Assembly: GCA_964555625.1 (NCBI GenBank)
Contig: CAZKTE010000001.1
Span: forward strand, 1 to 64,000
Length of the DNA: 64,000 nucleotides
Source of the DNA: CAZJKE01 sp964555625
GTDB taxonomy: Bacteria > Planctomycetota > Phycisphaerae > Phycisphaerales > SM1A02
Direction: 5' to 3'
Below the pieces are notes generated by a model. It searched no databases, had not been told where the DNA came from, and saw nothing but the letters and a program-made list of their open reading frames with translations. Shown piece by piece: positions 1 through 8,933 of the stretch. The translations under genes and the position numbers were made by a program. How positions within the stretch are numbered: position 1 is the first letter of the stretch; every line of letters starts with the position of its first letter.

Positions 1-1
1 G

Positions 2-109
2 GCGAGCAACCCGGCGGCCCGCCTCTACTGGGCCTGGGTCGCGCTGCTTCGATACCTCGTCCCCATCGGCGTGCTTGCCGTGTTCCTGCACGCCATCAAC
101 CTGCTCTAG
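2..109 (+). CDS. C-terminal fragment of a probable sodium-dependent (NSS-family) transporter
   Basis: Only the last 35 codons are in the window. They are open from the left edge and end in TAG. The fragment is one hydrophobic helix (RYLVPIGVLAVFLHAINLL) after a short polar stretch containing LYWAW. This resembles the last membrane segment of bacterial neurotransmitter:sodium symporters, but 35 residues cannot prove the family. It ends 12 nt before the AGCS symporter, so the two are probably co-transcribed, and an amino-acid transporter would suit that neighbour. The family call is a guess from the tail. Confidence 0.45.
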   Translation, partial: ASNPAARLYWAWVALLRYLVPIGVLAVFLHAINLL

Positions 110-121
110 GAAGGATCCCCC

Positions 122-1789
122 ATGGACGCCCTGATGAAGATGATCGACGACATCAACGGGATCCTCTGGCACGACAGCGTGCTCATCATCCTGCTTGGCG
201 TGGGCGTGCTCTTTACGCTCTGGACGCTCTTCGGGCAGTACAAGGCGCTGACCCATGGCGTGCAGGTCGTCCGCGGCGTCTATGACAGGGACGACGATCC
301 GGGCGCCATCAGCCACTTCCAGGCGCTCTCTGCGGCGCTCTCTGCGACGGTTGGCCTGGGAAACATCGGCGGCGTGGCCATAGCCATCGCACTTGGCGGT
401 CCCGGCGCCGTCTTCTGGATGTGGGTCGTTGGATTCTTCGGCATGGCGATCAAGATGACGGAAGTCACGCAGTCCATGCTCTTTCGAAACACGGATGACC
501 CTGACAATCCCCACGGTGGTCCCATGTGGGTCGTGTCTCGGGGCTTCAGAAACGTCTCGCCCGCCCTTGCGCCCCTCGGCTGGGTCATCGGCGCGGTCTT
601 CTGCGTCACCCTGCTGATCTCGACGATCACCGGCGGAAACATGTTCCAGGCATGGAACGTCGCTGAGGTCACCCACCTGAACTTCGGCGTGCCCGCGGCC
701 GTCACCGGCGTACTGCTCGCCGTCATCGTCGCGATGGTCATCATCGGCGGCATCAAGCGCATCGGCGCCGTGGCTGGCAAGCTCGTGCCGTTCATGTGCG
801 GCCTCTACCTGTTGATGGGCATCATCGTCATCTTCATGACCATCGACCAGGTCCCCGCGGCATTCGCCCTCATCTTCAAGGGCGCCTTCAGCCCGCTCGA
901 AGGCCAGCAGGCCTTCGTCGGGGGTACGGCCGGGTATGCCTTCCTCTGGGGCATGAAACGCGCACTGTTCTCAAACGAGGCCGGCCAGGGCTCGGCCCCG
1001 ATCGCCCACAGCGCGGCCAAGACCGACGAGCCGGTCCGAGAGGGCGTAGTGGCGGGCCTCGAGCCCTTCATCGACACGCTCATCGTCTGCACGATCACTG
1101 CGCTGGTCATCATCACCAGCGGCGCGTGGAACCGCGGACCGGACGCGACGATTGACGCGTCGGCCATCACGGTCACCAGCGACATCGATGGCTGGAGCGT
1201 CATTACGCCACAGTTGCCCGATGGTCCCTGGCGCGTCGGCGACGGCACGGTCTTCTGTGTCCTCGGCGACGATGATCCTGCAGGCACGCGCACACGCCTC
1301 CCCGGCAGCGTCACCAACGACGACGGATGGCAGGTGGCGTGGAACCACGTGGATGCGGACACCTTCGATGCTGCGCCATCGATGATCGACGGCGGCGTCT
1401 ATGGCGATCTTCCCGGGGCGTCTCTGACCAGCCACGCCTTCGATCGCATCATTCCAGAGAGTGGACGCTGGCTGGTGACGCTGGCCGCGTGGCTCTTTGC
1501 GATATCCACGATGATCTCCTGGAGCTACTACGGCGAGCAGGGCGTGGTCTTCATGCTCGGAAACTGGGCGGTCATGCCCTACAAGGTGATCTACTGCCTG
1601 CTTGCGGTCGTCTCCTGCCTGGGCTTCATCACCACGGACGCTGCCCTTGACGCGCTCACGGGCCTGGGTACGGGAGTCATGCTCTTTGCCAACGTCCCGA
1701 TCATGCTGATCTTCGGTCTCATGGCGATGCGCGCCTACCATCAGTACATCGGACGATTGAAGGCCGGGGAGTTTGATCGCGGCGACTAG
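122..1789 (+). CDS. Sodium:alanine/glycine symporter (AGCS family)
   Basis: This 555-residue integral membrane protein should import alanine, glycine or a similar small amino acid with Na+ (or H+). The AGCS hallmarks are present: LSATVGLGNIGGVA near residue 73 and SNEAGQGSAPIAHSAAK at 284-300. The start is ATG after a good Shine-Dalgarno AGGAAGGA. Oddity: between SGAWN (333-337) and LPGASLTSHAF (430-440) lies a hydrophilic insertion of about 90 residues, where ordinary AGCS proteins have a short loop. It carries many Asp and Thr and probably forms a small domain outside the membrane. AGCS proteins are usually 440-500 residues, so the insertion explains the extra length. It probably shares a transcript with the transporter fragment upstream. 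Confidence 0.93.
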   Translation: MDALMKMIDDINGILWHDSVLIILLGVGVLFTLWTLFGQYKALTHGVQVVRGVYDRDDDPGAISHFQALSAALSATVGLGNIGGVAIAIALGGPGAVFWMWVVGFFGMAIKMTEVTQSMLFRNTDDPDNPHGGPMWVVSRGFRNVSPALAPLGWVIGAVFCVTLLISTITGGNMFQAWNVAEVTHLNFGVPAAVTGVLLAVIVAMVIIGGIKRIGAVAGKLVPFMCGLYLLMGIIVIFMTIDQVPAAFALIFKGAFSPLEGQQAFVGGTAGYAFLWGMKRALFSNEAGQGSAPIAHSAAKTDEPVREGVVAGLEPFIDTLIVCTITALVIITSGAWNRGPDATIDASAITVTSDIDGWSVITPQLPDGPWRVGDGTVFCVLGDDDPAGTRTRLPGSVTNDDGWQVAWNHVDADTFDAAPSMIDGGVYGDLPGASLTSHAFDRIIPESGRWLVTLAAWLFAISTMISWSYYGEQGVVFMLGNWAVMPYKVIYCLLAVVSCLGFITTDAALDALTGLGTGVMLFANVPIMLIFGLMAMRAYHQYIGRLKAGEFDRGD

Positions 1790-1903
1790 CGGCGGTGTAC
1801 AGAGTAGACCCGCAGCACGCAGGGGTATCCCGAGGCGATCGTTGATAGGACCACCGGTGCGCCGCCATCCCGTCGACCAAACCCAGTGCTGACCAAGTGT
1901 GGA

Positions 1904-3004
1904 TTACGCGCCCACGTCGCAGATGACAGCCGCCGCCTCGGCTGCGGGGTCGTGGCCCTCGTAGCGATCGGCGATCTCGCGGAAGGCTTCCAACTGCGTG
2001 GCCGCCGCCTCACCATCCTCGAGGATGTCCAGTGCCGCCTCAGCGATGGACCCGACTGCGTCACCGCAGGGCACGAACTCCGGAACGGCGCGGCGGCCGA
2101 CGATGAGATTCGGAAGCAGTCGATCCTGTGTGGAGAGAAGCATTGGCGCGATCATGCGCGTCAGCAGCGAGCTGCGATAGAGCCCGACCATCGGCACGCC
2201 CGCGGCCGCAGCGTGCAGCGTCACGGTCCCCGAGACGGCCAGGGCGATGTCCGCCCACGCGAGGACTGCCGGGAGGTTCTCCGGCACGATGACGACGCCG
2301 TCGGCCATCGCCTCGATGCGCGCAACGTCGCCGCCGCGGCAGGCGACGGCTACCTCGAGGCCCGCGTGTTCCTGGCGCAGGCGCTGCGCGACCGCGCACT
2401 GCATGGGGAGGTTTCGATCGATCTCCGCCGCTCGCGACCCGGGCAGAATCGCCACCCGCGGCGAGCCCTTTGGCAGTTTGACCTTGGCGGCCCTGGACGG
2501 CGCGTTGATCGCCGGGTGACCGATGAAGGTCGCCGCGATGCCTCGCCGCAGGAACCACTCCTCCTCGAAGGGCAGCAGGCAGAGGACGTGGTCGCTGAGG
2601 CGACGCAGCTTGGCCGTGCGCCAGGGCCCCCAGGCCCAGAGCTGCGGCGCGGCCAGGAAGACCACCGGCAGGTGCAGCCTGTGTGCAGCAGCCGCGACGT
2701 GGAAGTTCGCCGCCGGTGAGTCGACGACGACGACGGTGGGCTCGTGCTCCTTCATCCATCGCCGGGCCACGGCCACATGGCCACGCACCGCGGCGATGCG
2801 GCCGGCGGCATCGATGCCCATGGCCGCAGCGTCGCAGGAGGAGACCAGGAGATCCGCGCCTGCCGCCTCCATCGCCTCGCCCCCGACGGCGGCGATGGGT
2901 CGATCACCGCCGGCAGCCAGCGCAGCGATGGCCATCGCGCCCAGCGCGTCACCGCTTGGCTCGAAGGCGCTCAACAGGATGGGGCGTGTACGCCGATCGA
3001 CCAT
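1904..3004 (-). CDS. lpxB: Lipid-A-disaccharide synthase
   Basis: LpxB (366 aa) joins UDP-2,3-diacylglucosamine to lipid X to form the lipid A disaccharide at the inner face of the cytoplasmic membrane. Family motifs are present: EPSGD at 15-19, GGEAMEAAG at 41-49, PQLWAWGPWR in the middle, LPGSRAAEI, and the C-terminal SGTVTLHAAAAGVPMV sugar-nucleotide region. The ATG at 3004 is preferred over a longer reading frame from 3112, because the family starts a few residues before EPSGD and the longer version would run over the aspS start. The start codons of lpxB and aspS are only 28 nt apart. Its presence means the cell makes lipid A and has a true outer membrane. Confidence 0.95.
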   Translation of the reverse strand: MVDRRTRPILLSAFEPSGDALGAMAIAALAAGGDRPIAAVGGEAMEAAGADLLVSSCDAAAMGIDAAGRIAAVRGHVAVARRWMKEHEPTVVVVDSPAANFHVAAAAHRLHLPVVFLAAPQLWAWGPWRTAKLRRLSDHVLCLLPFEEEWFLRRGIAATFIGHPAINAPSRAAKVKLPKGSPRVAILPGSRAAEIDRNLPMQCAVAQRLRQEHAGLEVAVACRGGDVARIEAMADGVVIVPENLPAVLAWADIALAVSGTVTLHAAAAGVPMVGLYRSSLLTRMIAPMLLSTQDRLLPNLIVGRRAVPEFVPCGDAVGSIAEAALDILEDGEAAATQLEAFREIADRYEGHDPAAEAAAVICDVGA

Positions 3005-3019
3005 GATCAGCGAGGAAGA

Positions 3020-3025
3020 TACGAT
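3020..3025 (+). promoter_or_regulatory. Candidate -10 element (TACGAT) for leaderless aspS
   Basis: TACGAT ends 7 nt before the aspS ATG. A TANNNT hexamer at this distance would put the transcription start at or next to the start codon. No Shine-Dalgarno is needed or clear. Confidence 0.5.
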
Positions 3026-3032
3026 ACCGCGA

Positions 3033-4814
3033 ATGCTCAAGCGAACCGTCACCTGTGGAGACCTCCGCGCAGAGGCCGCCGGAAGCGAGCACGTGCTCTG
3101 TGGATGGGTCAATACCTACCGCGATCAGGGCAAGGGACTCGTATTCATCGACCTGCGAGACCGCCATGGGATGACCCAGGTGGTATTCGATGCCGAGGAT
3201 TCGCCCGCAGAGGCCATGGAACTGGCCGCCACCCTGCGCCGCGAGGACGTGGTGGCCATCGCCGGCACCGTTCGCATGCGCGACGGAAGGCCCAATGACC
3301 GCCTCGCGACCGGCCAGATCGAGCTCGTGGGCGGCACCCTTGAGATTCTCAATCGCACCGATGACCTGCCGATCCTCCCCGATGAGCACGAGGCGGAGAA
3401 GATCGCCGAAGAGCATCGCCTGCGGCATCGCTACATCGACCTGCGGCGACCTCGCATGCAGGAGATCCTCGCCCTGCGCAGCCGCGTGGCGCAGTACACC
3501 CGCACCTTCTTCATGGACGAGGGGTTCATCGAAGTCGAGACGCCACTGCTCATCACGCCGACCCCGGAGGGTGCGCGGGACTTCATCGTGCCCTCTCGCC
3601 AGTACCCGGGTCGTTTCTATGCGCTGCCCCAGAGCCCGCAGATCTTCAAGCAGATCCTGATGATCGCAGGGTGCGATCGATACATGCAGATCTGCCGCTG
3701 CCTGCGAGACGAGGACCCGCGCGCAGATCGTCAGGCGGAGTTCACGCAGATCGACCTGGAGATGAGCTTCGTCACGCGCGATGACGTCATCGAGATCATG
3801 ACCCGATTCGCCCAGGGGCTCTTTAAGGATGTCGCGGGAGTCGACCTAAGTGACATGCCCGTGCTCTCCTGGCAGGAGGCCATGGAACGCTACGGCAGCG
3901 ACCGGCCCGACACGCGCTTCGACCTGCCGTTTGTCGATGTGAGCGAGCTCGCGTCGCGCACCGACTTCAAGGTGTTCACCGGCGCCATCGCCGACGGCGG
4001 CATCGTCACGGCGATGCGCGTCCCGCGCGGCGCGGCGTTGTCTCGCAAGGTCACCGACGGCTACGCGGAGGTGGCCAAGGAGTACGGCGGAGGCGGCCTT
4101 CCGGTGGTCAAGTACACGGAGAATGGCTTCGAGACGGGCGTCGCCCGGTTCGTCGAGCCCATCGCCGAGGACCTGGTGTCCGCCCTCTCCTTGGAGGCCG
4201 GTGACCTGGTCTGCTTCGGTGTCGGACCCTTCCGAACAGCCCTGACTGCCCTTGGCGCAGTGCGATGCGCGGTCGCCTCGGACCTGGACCTCATTCCCGA
4301 GGGAGTATTCCGGGGGCTGTGGGTGGTCGATTTCCCGATGTTCAGCCGCGACGAGGCCAACGATCGCTGGGCAAGCGAACACCATCCCTTCACGGCGCCC
4401 CGCGCAGACCAACTCGATGCACTCACCGCCGACCCGGGCAACTGCATCAGCGAGGGCTACGACATGGTGATCAACGGGTCCGAGACCGGGGGCGGGTCGA
4501 TCCGAATCCACGACCCGAAGGTGCAGGAGACCGTGTTTGCCGCCCTGGGCATCGGAGACGAGGAGGCGCAGGCGAAGTTTGGGTTCTTGCTCAACGCATT
4601 GCGCAGCGGCGCCCCGCCCCACGGCGGCATCGCCTTCGGCCTCGATCGCCTCGTCATGCTGCTTGCAGGCACGGACAACATCCGCGATGTCATCGCCTTC
4701 CCCAAGACTGGTACCGGCGCAGACCTGATGTGTGAGGCACCGGGCATCGCCGACCCGGCGCACCTCGAAGAAATGGGCATCAGCGTCGCTCAGGCAGCGA
4801 CGATCGAGGACTGA
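3033..4814 (+). CDS. aspS: Aspartyl-tRNA synthetase
   Basis: AspRS (593 aa) charges tRNA-Asp. It has an N-terminal OB-fold anticodon-binding domain (about 1-110), then the class II catalytic core: TPEGARDFIVPSR, PQSPQIFKQ, motif 2 RDEDPRADRQAEFTQID, a GAD-type insertion in the bacterial position, and motif 3 GLDRLVMLLAGTDNIRDVI near the C terminus. Length is normal for the bacterial type. The ATG at 3033 fits the family start (MLKRTVTCG). An in-frame ATG at 3003 would overlap the divergent lpxB start and is less likely. The 3' end overlaps the convergent asnB by 25 nt. Whether it also charges tRNA-Asn was not determined; asnB next door would at least supply free asparagine. Confidence 0.96.
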   Translation: MLKRTVTCGDLRAEAAGSEHVLCGWVNTYRDQGKGLVFIDLRDRHGMTQVVFDAEDSPAEAMELAATLRREDVVAIAGTVRMRDGRPNDRLATGQIELVGGTLEILNRTDDLPILPDEHEAEKIAEEHRLRHRYIDLRRPRMQEILALRSRVAQYTRTFFMDEGFIEVETPLLITPTPEGARDFIVPSRQYPGRFYALPQSPQIFKQILMIAGCDRYMQICRCLRDEDPRADRQAEFTQIDLEMSFVTRDDVIEIMTRFAQGLFKDVAGVDLSDMPVLSWQEAMERYGSDRPDTRFDLPFVDVSELASRTDFKVFTGAIADGGIVTAMRVPRGAALSRKVTDGYAEVAKEYGGGGLPVVKYTENGFETGVARFVEPIAEDLVSALSLEAGDLVCFGVGPFRTALTALGAVRCAVASDLDLIPEGVFRGLWVVDFPMFSRDEANDRWASEHHPFTAPRADQLDALTADPGNCISEGYDMVINGSETGGGSIRIHDPKVQETVFAALGIGDEEAQAKFGFLLNALRSGAPPHGGIAFGLDRLVMLLAGTDNIRDVIAFPKTGTGADLMCEAPGIADPAHLEEMGISVAQAATIED

Positions 4815-6634
4815 TCCTTCCACCAAAGGGCAAGCGTCAGCAGCGCAAAGAGCTGGTGCTCCCGGTGCCGACGCCCGCTGCGATGCTCATCGAGCATCGC
4901 CAAGGGAACGCGCCGATCGATCGCCAGGCCCGAGAAGGCATCGCGGTCACTGAGCGTGTCGCCAAGCAACTGCGCAAGGCCGCCCTGGTCGCCACGGAAC
5001 CAGCGACCGAGGGGCAGCGTGAAGCCCATCTTCGGCCGGTCCACGATGGAGGCGGGCAGGTGTCGCCGCGCTACTGCCCGCAGCAGTCCCTTGCGGCCCC
5101 CCCGCTGCAACTGCGCGGGCGTCAGGCCCGCGGCCACCGACGAGACGCGCGGAGTGAGGAACGGCGCGCGGACCTCGAGGGCCACGGCCATCGACGCCGT
5201 GTCCACCTTGCGCAAGAGGTCATCGGGCAGGTACGCGTCCTGGTCGAAGCGCTGGAGGCGATGGATCGCCCCTCGCAGCGATCGCCGCGGACCATGAAGG
5301 TCGTTGGCCGGGGCAGCGGTCATCCCCTCGATCTCGTCACGTGTGTGCAGGGCGGCAATTGACGCCTCGCCCATGGCGTGCCAGTTCCGCGCTGCGCGTC
5401 CCATGCGGCCGATGCGATGGCGCGTGGAGCGTGGCGGCGCAGAAAGCAGCGACTGGGGCAACAGCGCAAGCAGCGGGTGGAGATTGGCTAGCCAGGGGGC
5501 GGCTTGATAGCGCTGGTAGCCCAGAAAGAGTTCGTCGCCGCCGTCGCCACTGAGGGCCACGGTCACGACGCGCCGAGCGGCGCGGCTGATCCAGTACATG
5601 GGCAGGATCGAGCTATCTGCGAAGGGTTGCCCGAGGGCGGCCACGAGCGACAGGAGGTCCGCCGCGGGGTGCGGATCGACGTCGAGCGTCTCGTGGGCGG
5701 TGCCAAGGTGCGAGGCGACGGAGGCGGCGTGGATCGATTCGTCGTATTGCGGGTCATCCATGCGCACGCAGAAGGTGTGGAGGTTTCCCAGAGCGCGCTG
5801 GGCGTAGACGGCAACCAGCGACGAGTCCACGCCGCCGCTGAGAAAGCACCCGAGGGGCACGTCGGCCTCCAGGTGCGCGGCGACACTCGCCTCGAGGGCC
5901 TCTTCGACTGCGTCCAGGGGATCACCGTGGAGTACTTCCGGGGGTGGGCGCCAGCAGGCGGTCAGTGGTGGGAGTTGCTGCACGGGGGAGAGGAGCGTGG
6001 CATCGTCGCCGTGGACGTATCCGAGTTGCAGGTAGCGCTGCAGCGCCGCGACGCTCGGAGCCGCGGCGAGTCCAAGCTCGGCGGCGATGACGCGCAGGGG
6101 AGCGGCGCAGGAGCAGAAGACCAGGCCGTCACCGGCCGGGTGCAGGTCCAGAACATAGAGGGGCTTCTGGCCGAAGAGATCGCGCAGCAGAACAAGTTCC
6201 GCGCTGCGGCGGTCCCAGATCGCCGCCGCGTACATGCCATCGACGTGTCGGCCCAGGTCGCTGCCCCAGCGCAGGTACGCCCCCAGCAGCGTCTCGGTGT
6301 CACTGTGATCGCTGCGGAATCGCATCCCGCCTCCCTTGAGATCGGCGCGGAGCGTGGCGTTGTCATAGATGCAGCCGTTGAATGCGAGCGCGACCGTCGC
6401 GTCGCCCTCCTCGCCGGCAACCGTCATCGGTTGCGCGCCGCCGGCGTGGTCGATCACGCTCAGGCGCCGATGGAGCAGCAGCACCTCGATAGTCTCGTCG
6501 CCGGTCTCTATGCGATCGTGGAAGCGGCCGCCGGTATCGGGGCCGCGGGGTGCGATCGCCTCATCGAGCAGCGTCTGCCAATGCCTCGGGATCGGCCGTC
6601 CATCGCGTCTCAGTACACCGGCAATCCCACACAC
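4790..6634 (-). CDS. asnB: Asparagine synthase (glutamine-hydrolysing)
   Basis: AsnB (614 aa) makes asparagine from aspartate, ATP and glutamine. The start is GTG so that the mature enzyme begins with the catalytic Cys2 (CGIAGVL) of the class II glutaminase domain. That domain shows RGPDTGG, RRLSVID, a substrate-binding NG (NGCIYDN) and the DTETLL aspartate. The synthase half carries the PP-loop ATP motif SGGVDSSLVA. Only 18 nt separate its start from the divergent symporter start. A TAGGCT hexamer 7 nt before the GTG suggests a leaderless transcript. Longer frames upstream run through the antisense of the neighbour and were rejected. It could instead amidate a sugar or peptide carboxylate, as some AsnB paralogues do, but nothing nearby suggests that. 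Confidence 0.92.
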   Translation of the reverse strand: MCGIAGVLRRDGRPIPRHWQTLLDEAIAPRGPDTGGRFHDRIETGDETIEVLLLHRRLSVIDHAGGAQPMTVAGEEGDATVALAFNGCIYDNATLRADLKGGGMRFRSDHSDTETLLGAYLRWGSDLGRHVDGMYAAAIWDRRSAELVLLRDLFGQKPLYVLDLHPAGDGLVFCSCAAPLRVIAAELGLAAAPSVAALQRYLQLGYVHGDDATLLSPVQQLPPLTACWRPPPEVLHGDPLDAVEEALEASVAAHLEADVPLGCFLSGGVDSSLVAVYAQRALGNLHTFCVRMDDPQYDESIHAASVASHLGTAHETLDVDPHPAADLLSLVAALGQPFADSSILPMYWISRAARRVVTVALSGDGGDELFLGYQRYQAAPWLANLHPLLALLPQSLLSAPPRSTRHRIGRMGRAARNWHAMGEASIAALHTRDEIEGMTAAPANDLHGPRRSLRGAIHRLQRFDQDAYLPDDLLRKVDTASMAVALEVRAPFLTPRVSSVAAGLTPAQLQRGGRKGLLRAVARRHLPASIVDRPKMGFTLPLGRWFRGDQGGLAQLLGDTLSDRDAFSGLAIDRRVPLAMLDEHRSGRRHREHQLFALLTLALWWKDQSSIVAA

Positions 6635-6640
6635 GGCTGG

Positions 6641-6647
6641 TAGCCTA
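6641..6647. promoter_or_regulatory. Shared bidirectional -10 element TAGCCTA
   Basis: Read rightwards, TAGCCT ends 6 nt before the GTG of the symporter at 6653. Read leftwards, TAGGCT ends 7 nt before the GTG of asnB at 6634. The whole gap is 18 nt, so both genes would have to use this one element if transcribed from the gap, each as a leaderless mRNA. Confidence 0.45.
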
Positions 6648-6652
6648 CCGCC

Positions 6653-7945
6653 GTGGCGCAACATCGCACAAACCTCCTGACGCTGTTGATCCTGGCGGGC
6701 CTGGTCCTGGGCGCGATCGTCGGGCAGGTCCTCCATGACCCGGCCACGCCAATGGGCAGCGACCACTGGCTCAAGGCCGTCGGCGACATAGTGCTCGTGC
6801 GACCGCTGACGCTCCTGATCATCCCGCTGATCTTCTTCAGCGTGGTGGCGGGCATCGCGCGCATCGGCGACCCGTCGCGGCTGAGCGTCGTCGGGGGAGC
6901 CACGCTCCTCTACTACCTGTCCACGATGTTCATCGCCGTGGTGATCGGGGCCACCCTGGTGACGTGGTTCGCGCCCGGCGACCTTCCCGCCGAGACTGCC
7001 GCCGCCCTGGCCGCCGAGGGCCAGGCGGTCTATGACGTCGGTGCGACGACCACCCAGTCCCTGGGCTCGGCGTGGCTCAACATCATCCACCAGGCCATCC
7101 CAAGCAACGTGCTTGCCGACATGGTGGCCGGGCGGCCACTTGGCGTCATCGTCTTCGCCATCCTCCTGGGGCTCGCCCTGGCCTCCGGCGGCACCCGCAC
7201 CGAGGCCGCGCGGCGCGTCTGCGACGCGTGCTTTGAGGCGATGATGATCCTGGTGGGCTGGATCATCTGGCTCACCCCGGTGGGTGTCTTCTTCCTGGTC
7301 GCCTGGACCGTCGGTCGCATTGGCCTGGGCACCATTGCAGGTCCTCTGGGCGCCTACATGGGCACGGTGCTCCTTGGCCTTGCGATCCACGCCTTCGTCA
7401 TCCTACCCGCGGTGCTCTGGCTCCTTGCGCGCGTACACCCCTACCAGTTCATGTGGGCGATGCAGCGGGCGCTCTTTACCGCCATCGGCACCGACTCGAG
7501 CAGCGCAACGTTGCCTGTGACAATCGACGCGGCGCAGACCAGCGGCAAGTGCTCGAAGCGAGCAGCCAACTTCGTCCTGCCCCTGGGCTCGACGATCAAC
7601 ATGGACGGCACCGCCCTCTACGAGGCGGTCGCCGTCGTGTTCTTGTTCCAACTCTTCGGGATCGACCTGGCTTTCAGCCAGCTGCTTGTCGTGGTCATCA
7701 CCGCCACGCTTGCGGCCATCGGCGCCGCGGGCATTCCCTCGGCGGGGCTGGTGACGATGGTCATCGTCATCACCGCCGTCAACACGAGCCTGACGGGATC
7801 GGCCGAAGGCCCGCTGCCCATCGCCGCCATCGGCATCATCATCGGTGTCGATCGCCTCCTGGACATGTGCCGCACGGCGGTCAATGTCTGGGGCGATGCG
7901 GTCGGCGCGCGGATCATCACGCAACTTGCGCCCGACGAGGAATAG
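6653..7945 (+). CDS. Dicarboxylate/amino acid:cation symporter (DAACS, GltP/GltPh type)
   Basis: This 430-residue transporter takes up glutamate, aspartate or a C4-dicarboxylate with Na+ or H+. It has the SLC1 fold markers: serine-rich hairpin HP1 (DSSSATLP), TM7 NMDGT, hairpin HP2 around AAGIPSAGL, and TM8 DMCRTAVNVWGD. The Arg in that TM8 segment is the residue that binds the side-chain carboxylate in GltPh, so an acidic substrate is expected. The start is GTG, with TAGCCT 6 nt upstream and no Shine-Dalgarno, pointing to a leaderless message. It ends 14 nt from the convergent trxB. Confidence 0.92.
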   Translation: MAQHRTNLLTLLILAGLVLGAIVGQVLHDPATPMGSDHWLKAVGDIVLVRPLTLLIIPLIFFSVVAGIARIGDPSRLSVVGGATLLYYLSTMFIAVVIGATLVTWFAPGDLPAETAAALAAEGQAVYDVGATTTQSLGSAWLNIIHQAIPSNVLADMVAGRPLGVIVFAILLGLALASGGTRTEAARRVCDACFEAMMILVGWIIWLTPVGVFFLVAWTVGRIGLGTIAGPLGAYMGTVLLGLAIHAFVILPAVLWLLARVHPYQFMWAMQRALFTAIGTDSSSATLPVTIDAAQTSGKCSKRAANFVLPLGSTINMDGTALYEAVAVVFLFQLFGIDLAFSQLLVVVITATLAAIGAAGIPSAGLVTMVIVITAVNTSLTGSAEGPLPIAAIGIIIGVDRLLDMCRTAVNVWGDAVGARIITQLAPDEE

Positions 7946-7959
7946 GAGTCGAGCGGGCC

Positions 7960-8928
7960 TCAGGCCTGCTCGGTGAGCCAGCGCTCCGCGTCCAAGGCGG
8001 CCTGGCAGCCCATCCCCGCGGCGGTGACCGCCTGACGGTAAATGGAGTCGGCGATGTCGCCGGCGGCGAAGACGCCCGCGACGTTCGTGGCGCTGCTGCG
8101 ATCTGCGAGCACCACGTAGCCCTTGTCATCAAGGGTGATGCCGCTGCCCTCGAGAAAGCCGGTGGCGGGCGTGTGGCCGATGGCCACGAAGAGCCCGCGG
8201 ACGTCAAGCGTTGACTCCTCGCCATTGACGGTGTCCACCATCCGCACGCCCTCGATGGTGTCCTCGCCGATGACGTCGATGACCGTCTTGTTCCAGTGCA
8301 CGGTGGCGTTGTCCGCCCCGAGAATCCGCTCCTGCATGACCTTGGAGGCCCGAAGCTCGTCGCGGCGATGGATGACGTGCACCTGCGAGGCGAACTTCGT
8401 GAGGTAGCTGGCCTCCTCCATGGCGCTGTCGCCGCCGCCGACCACCGCAAGAGGCTGGTCGCGGAAGACAGGGAGCGCACCGTCGCAGACGGCGCATGCG
8501 CTGACGCCTCCGCCGCTCTGCGCCAGCCGCAACTCGTTCTTCAGTCCAAGCCAGTTGGCCGTCGCGCCGGTAGCGAGGATCACCGCTTCGGCGTGGATCA
8601 CATCGCCCCCTGAGAGCGTCAATTTGAACGGTCGCTGCGAGAAGTCACAGGAAACGACGTCCTCGCCGCGGACGCTCGTGCCGAATCGCTCCGCCTGCTT
8701 TCGGAAGTCGGCCATCATCGCAGGGCCTGTAACACCCTCCGGGAACCCGGGGTAGTTTTCCACCTCGGTCGTGAGCATCAACTGTCCGCCGGGCAGCACC
8801 GGGGACGGGTTCGTCTTGGCGACGCCGATGATGCACAGCGGGGAGAGTTCGGCGCGGGCGGCGTAGATCGCCGCCGTCCATCCCGCCGGACCGCTTCCGA
8901 TGATGACCAGTCGCTGCGCGTCGGCCAT
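7960..8928 (-). CDS. trxB: Thioredoxin reductase (NADPH)
   Basis: TrxB (322 aa) reduces thioredoxin with NADPH through FAD. The FAD-binding GSGPAGWTAAIYAARA lies at 11-26, the redox pair CAVC at 145-148, the NADPH-binding GGGDSAMEEA after it, and the C-terminal FAD contact GDIADSIYRQA at the end. Length is typical. The ATG at 8928 is chosen because a longer frame would add 53 residues antisense-like in composition before the usual MADAQRLVIIG start. The gene starts 5 nt after the stop of the secreted unknown protein upstream, so the two form an operon. Confidence 0.95.
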   Translation of the reverse strand: MADAQRLVIIGSGPAGWTAAIYAARAELSPLCIIGVAKTNPSPVLPGGQLMLTTEVENYPGFPEGVTGPAMMADFRKQAERFGTSVRGEDVVSCDFSQRPFKLTLSGGDVIHAEAVILATGATANWLGLKNELRLAQSGGGVSACAVCDGALPVFRDQPLAVVGGGDSAMEEASYLTKFASQVHVIHRRDELRASKVMQERILGADNATVHWNKTVIDVIGEDTIEGVRMVDTVNGEESTLDVRGLFVAIGHTPATGFLEGSGITLDDKGYVVLADRSSATNVAGVFAAGDIADSIYRQAVTAAGMGCQAALDAERWLTEQA

Positions 8929-8933
8929 GGGGA

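Noticed and set aside
99..130. A terminator between the transporter fragment and the AGCS gene
   Set aside because: The 12-nt gap has no inverted repeat; it contains a Shine-Dalgarno.
971..1741. Long minus-strand frame inside the AGCS symporter
   Set aside because: It is antisense to a certain gene and Arg/Asp/His-rich, as expected for a shadow in G+C-rich DNA.
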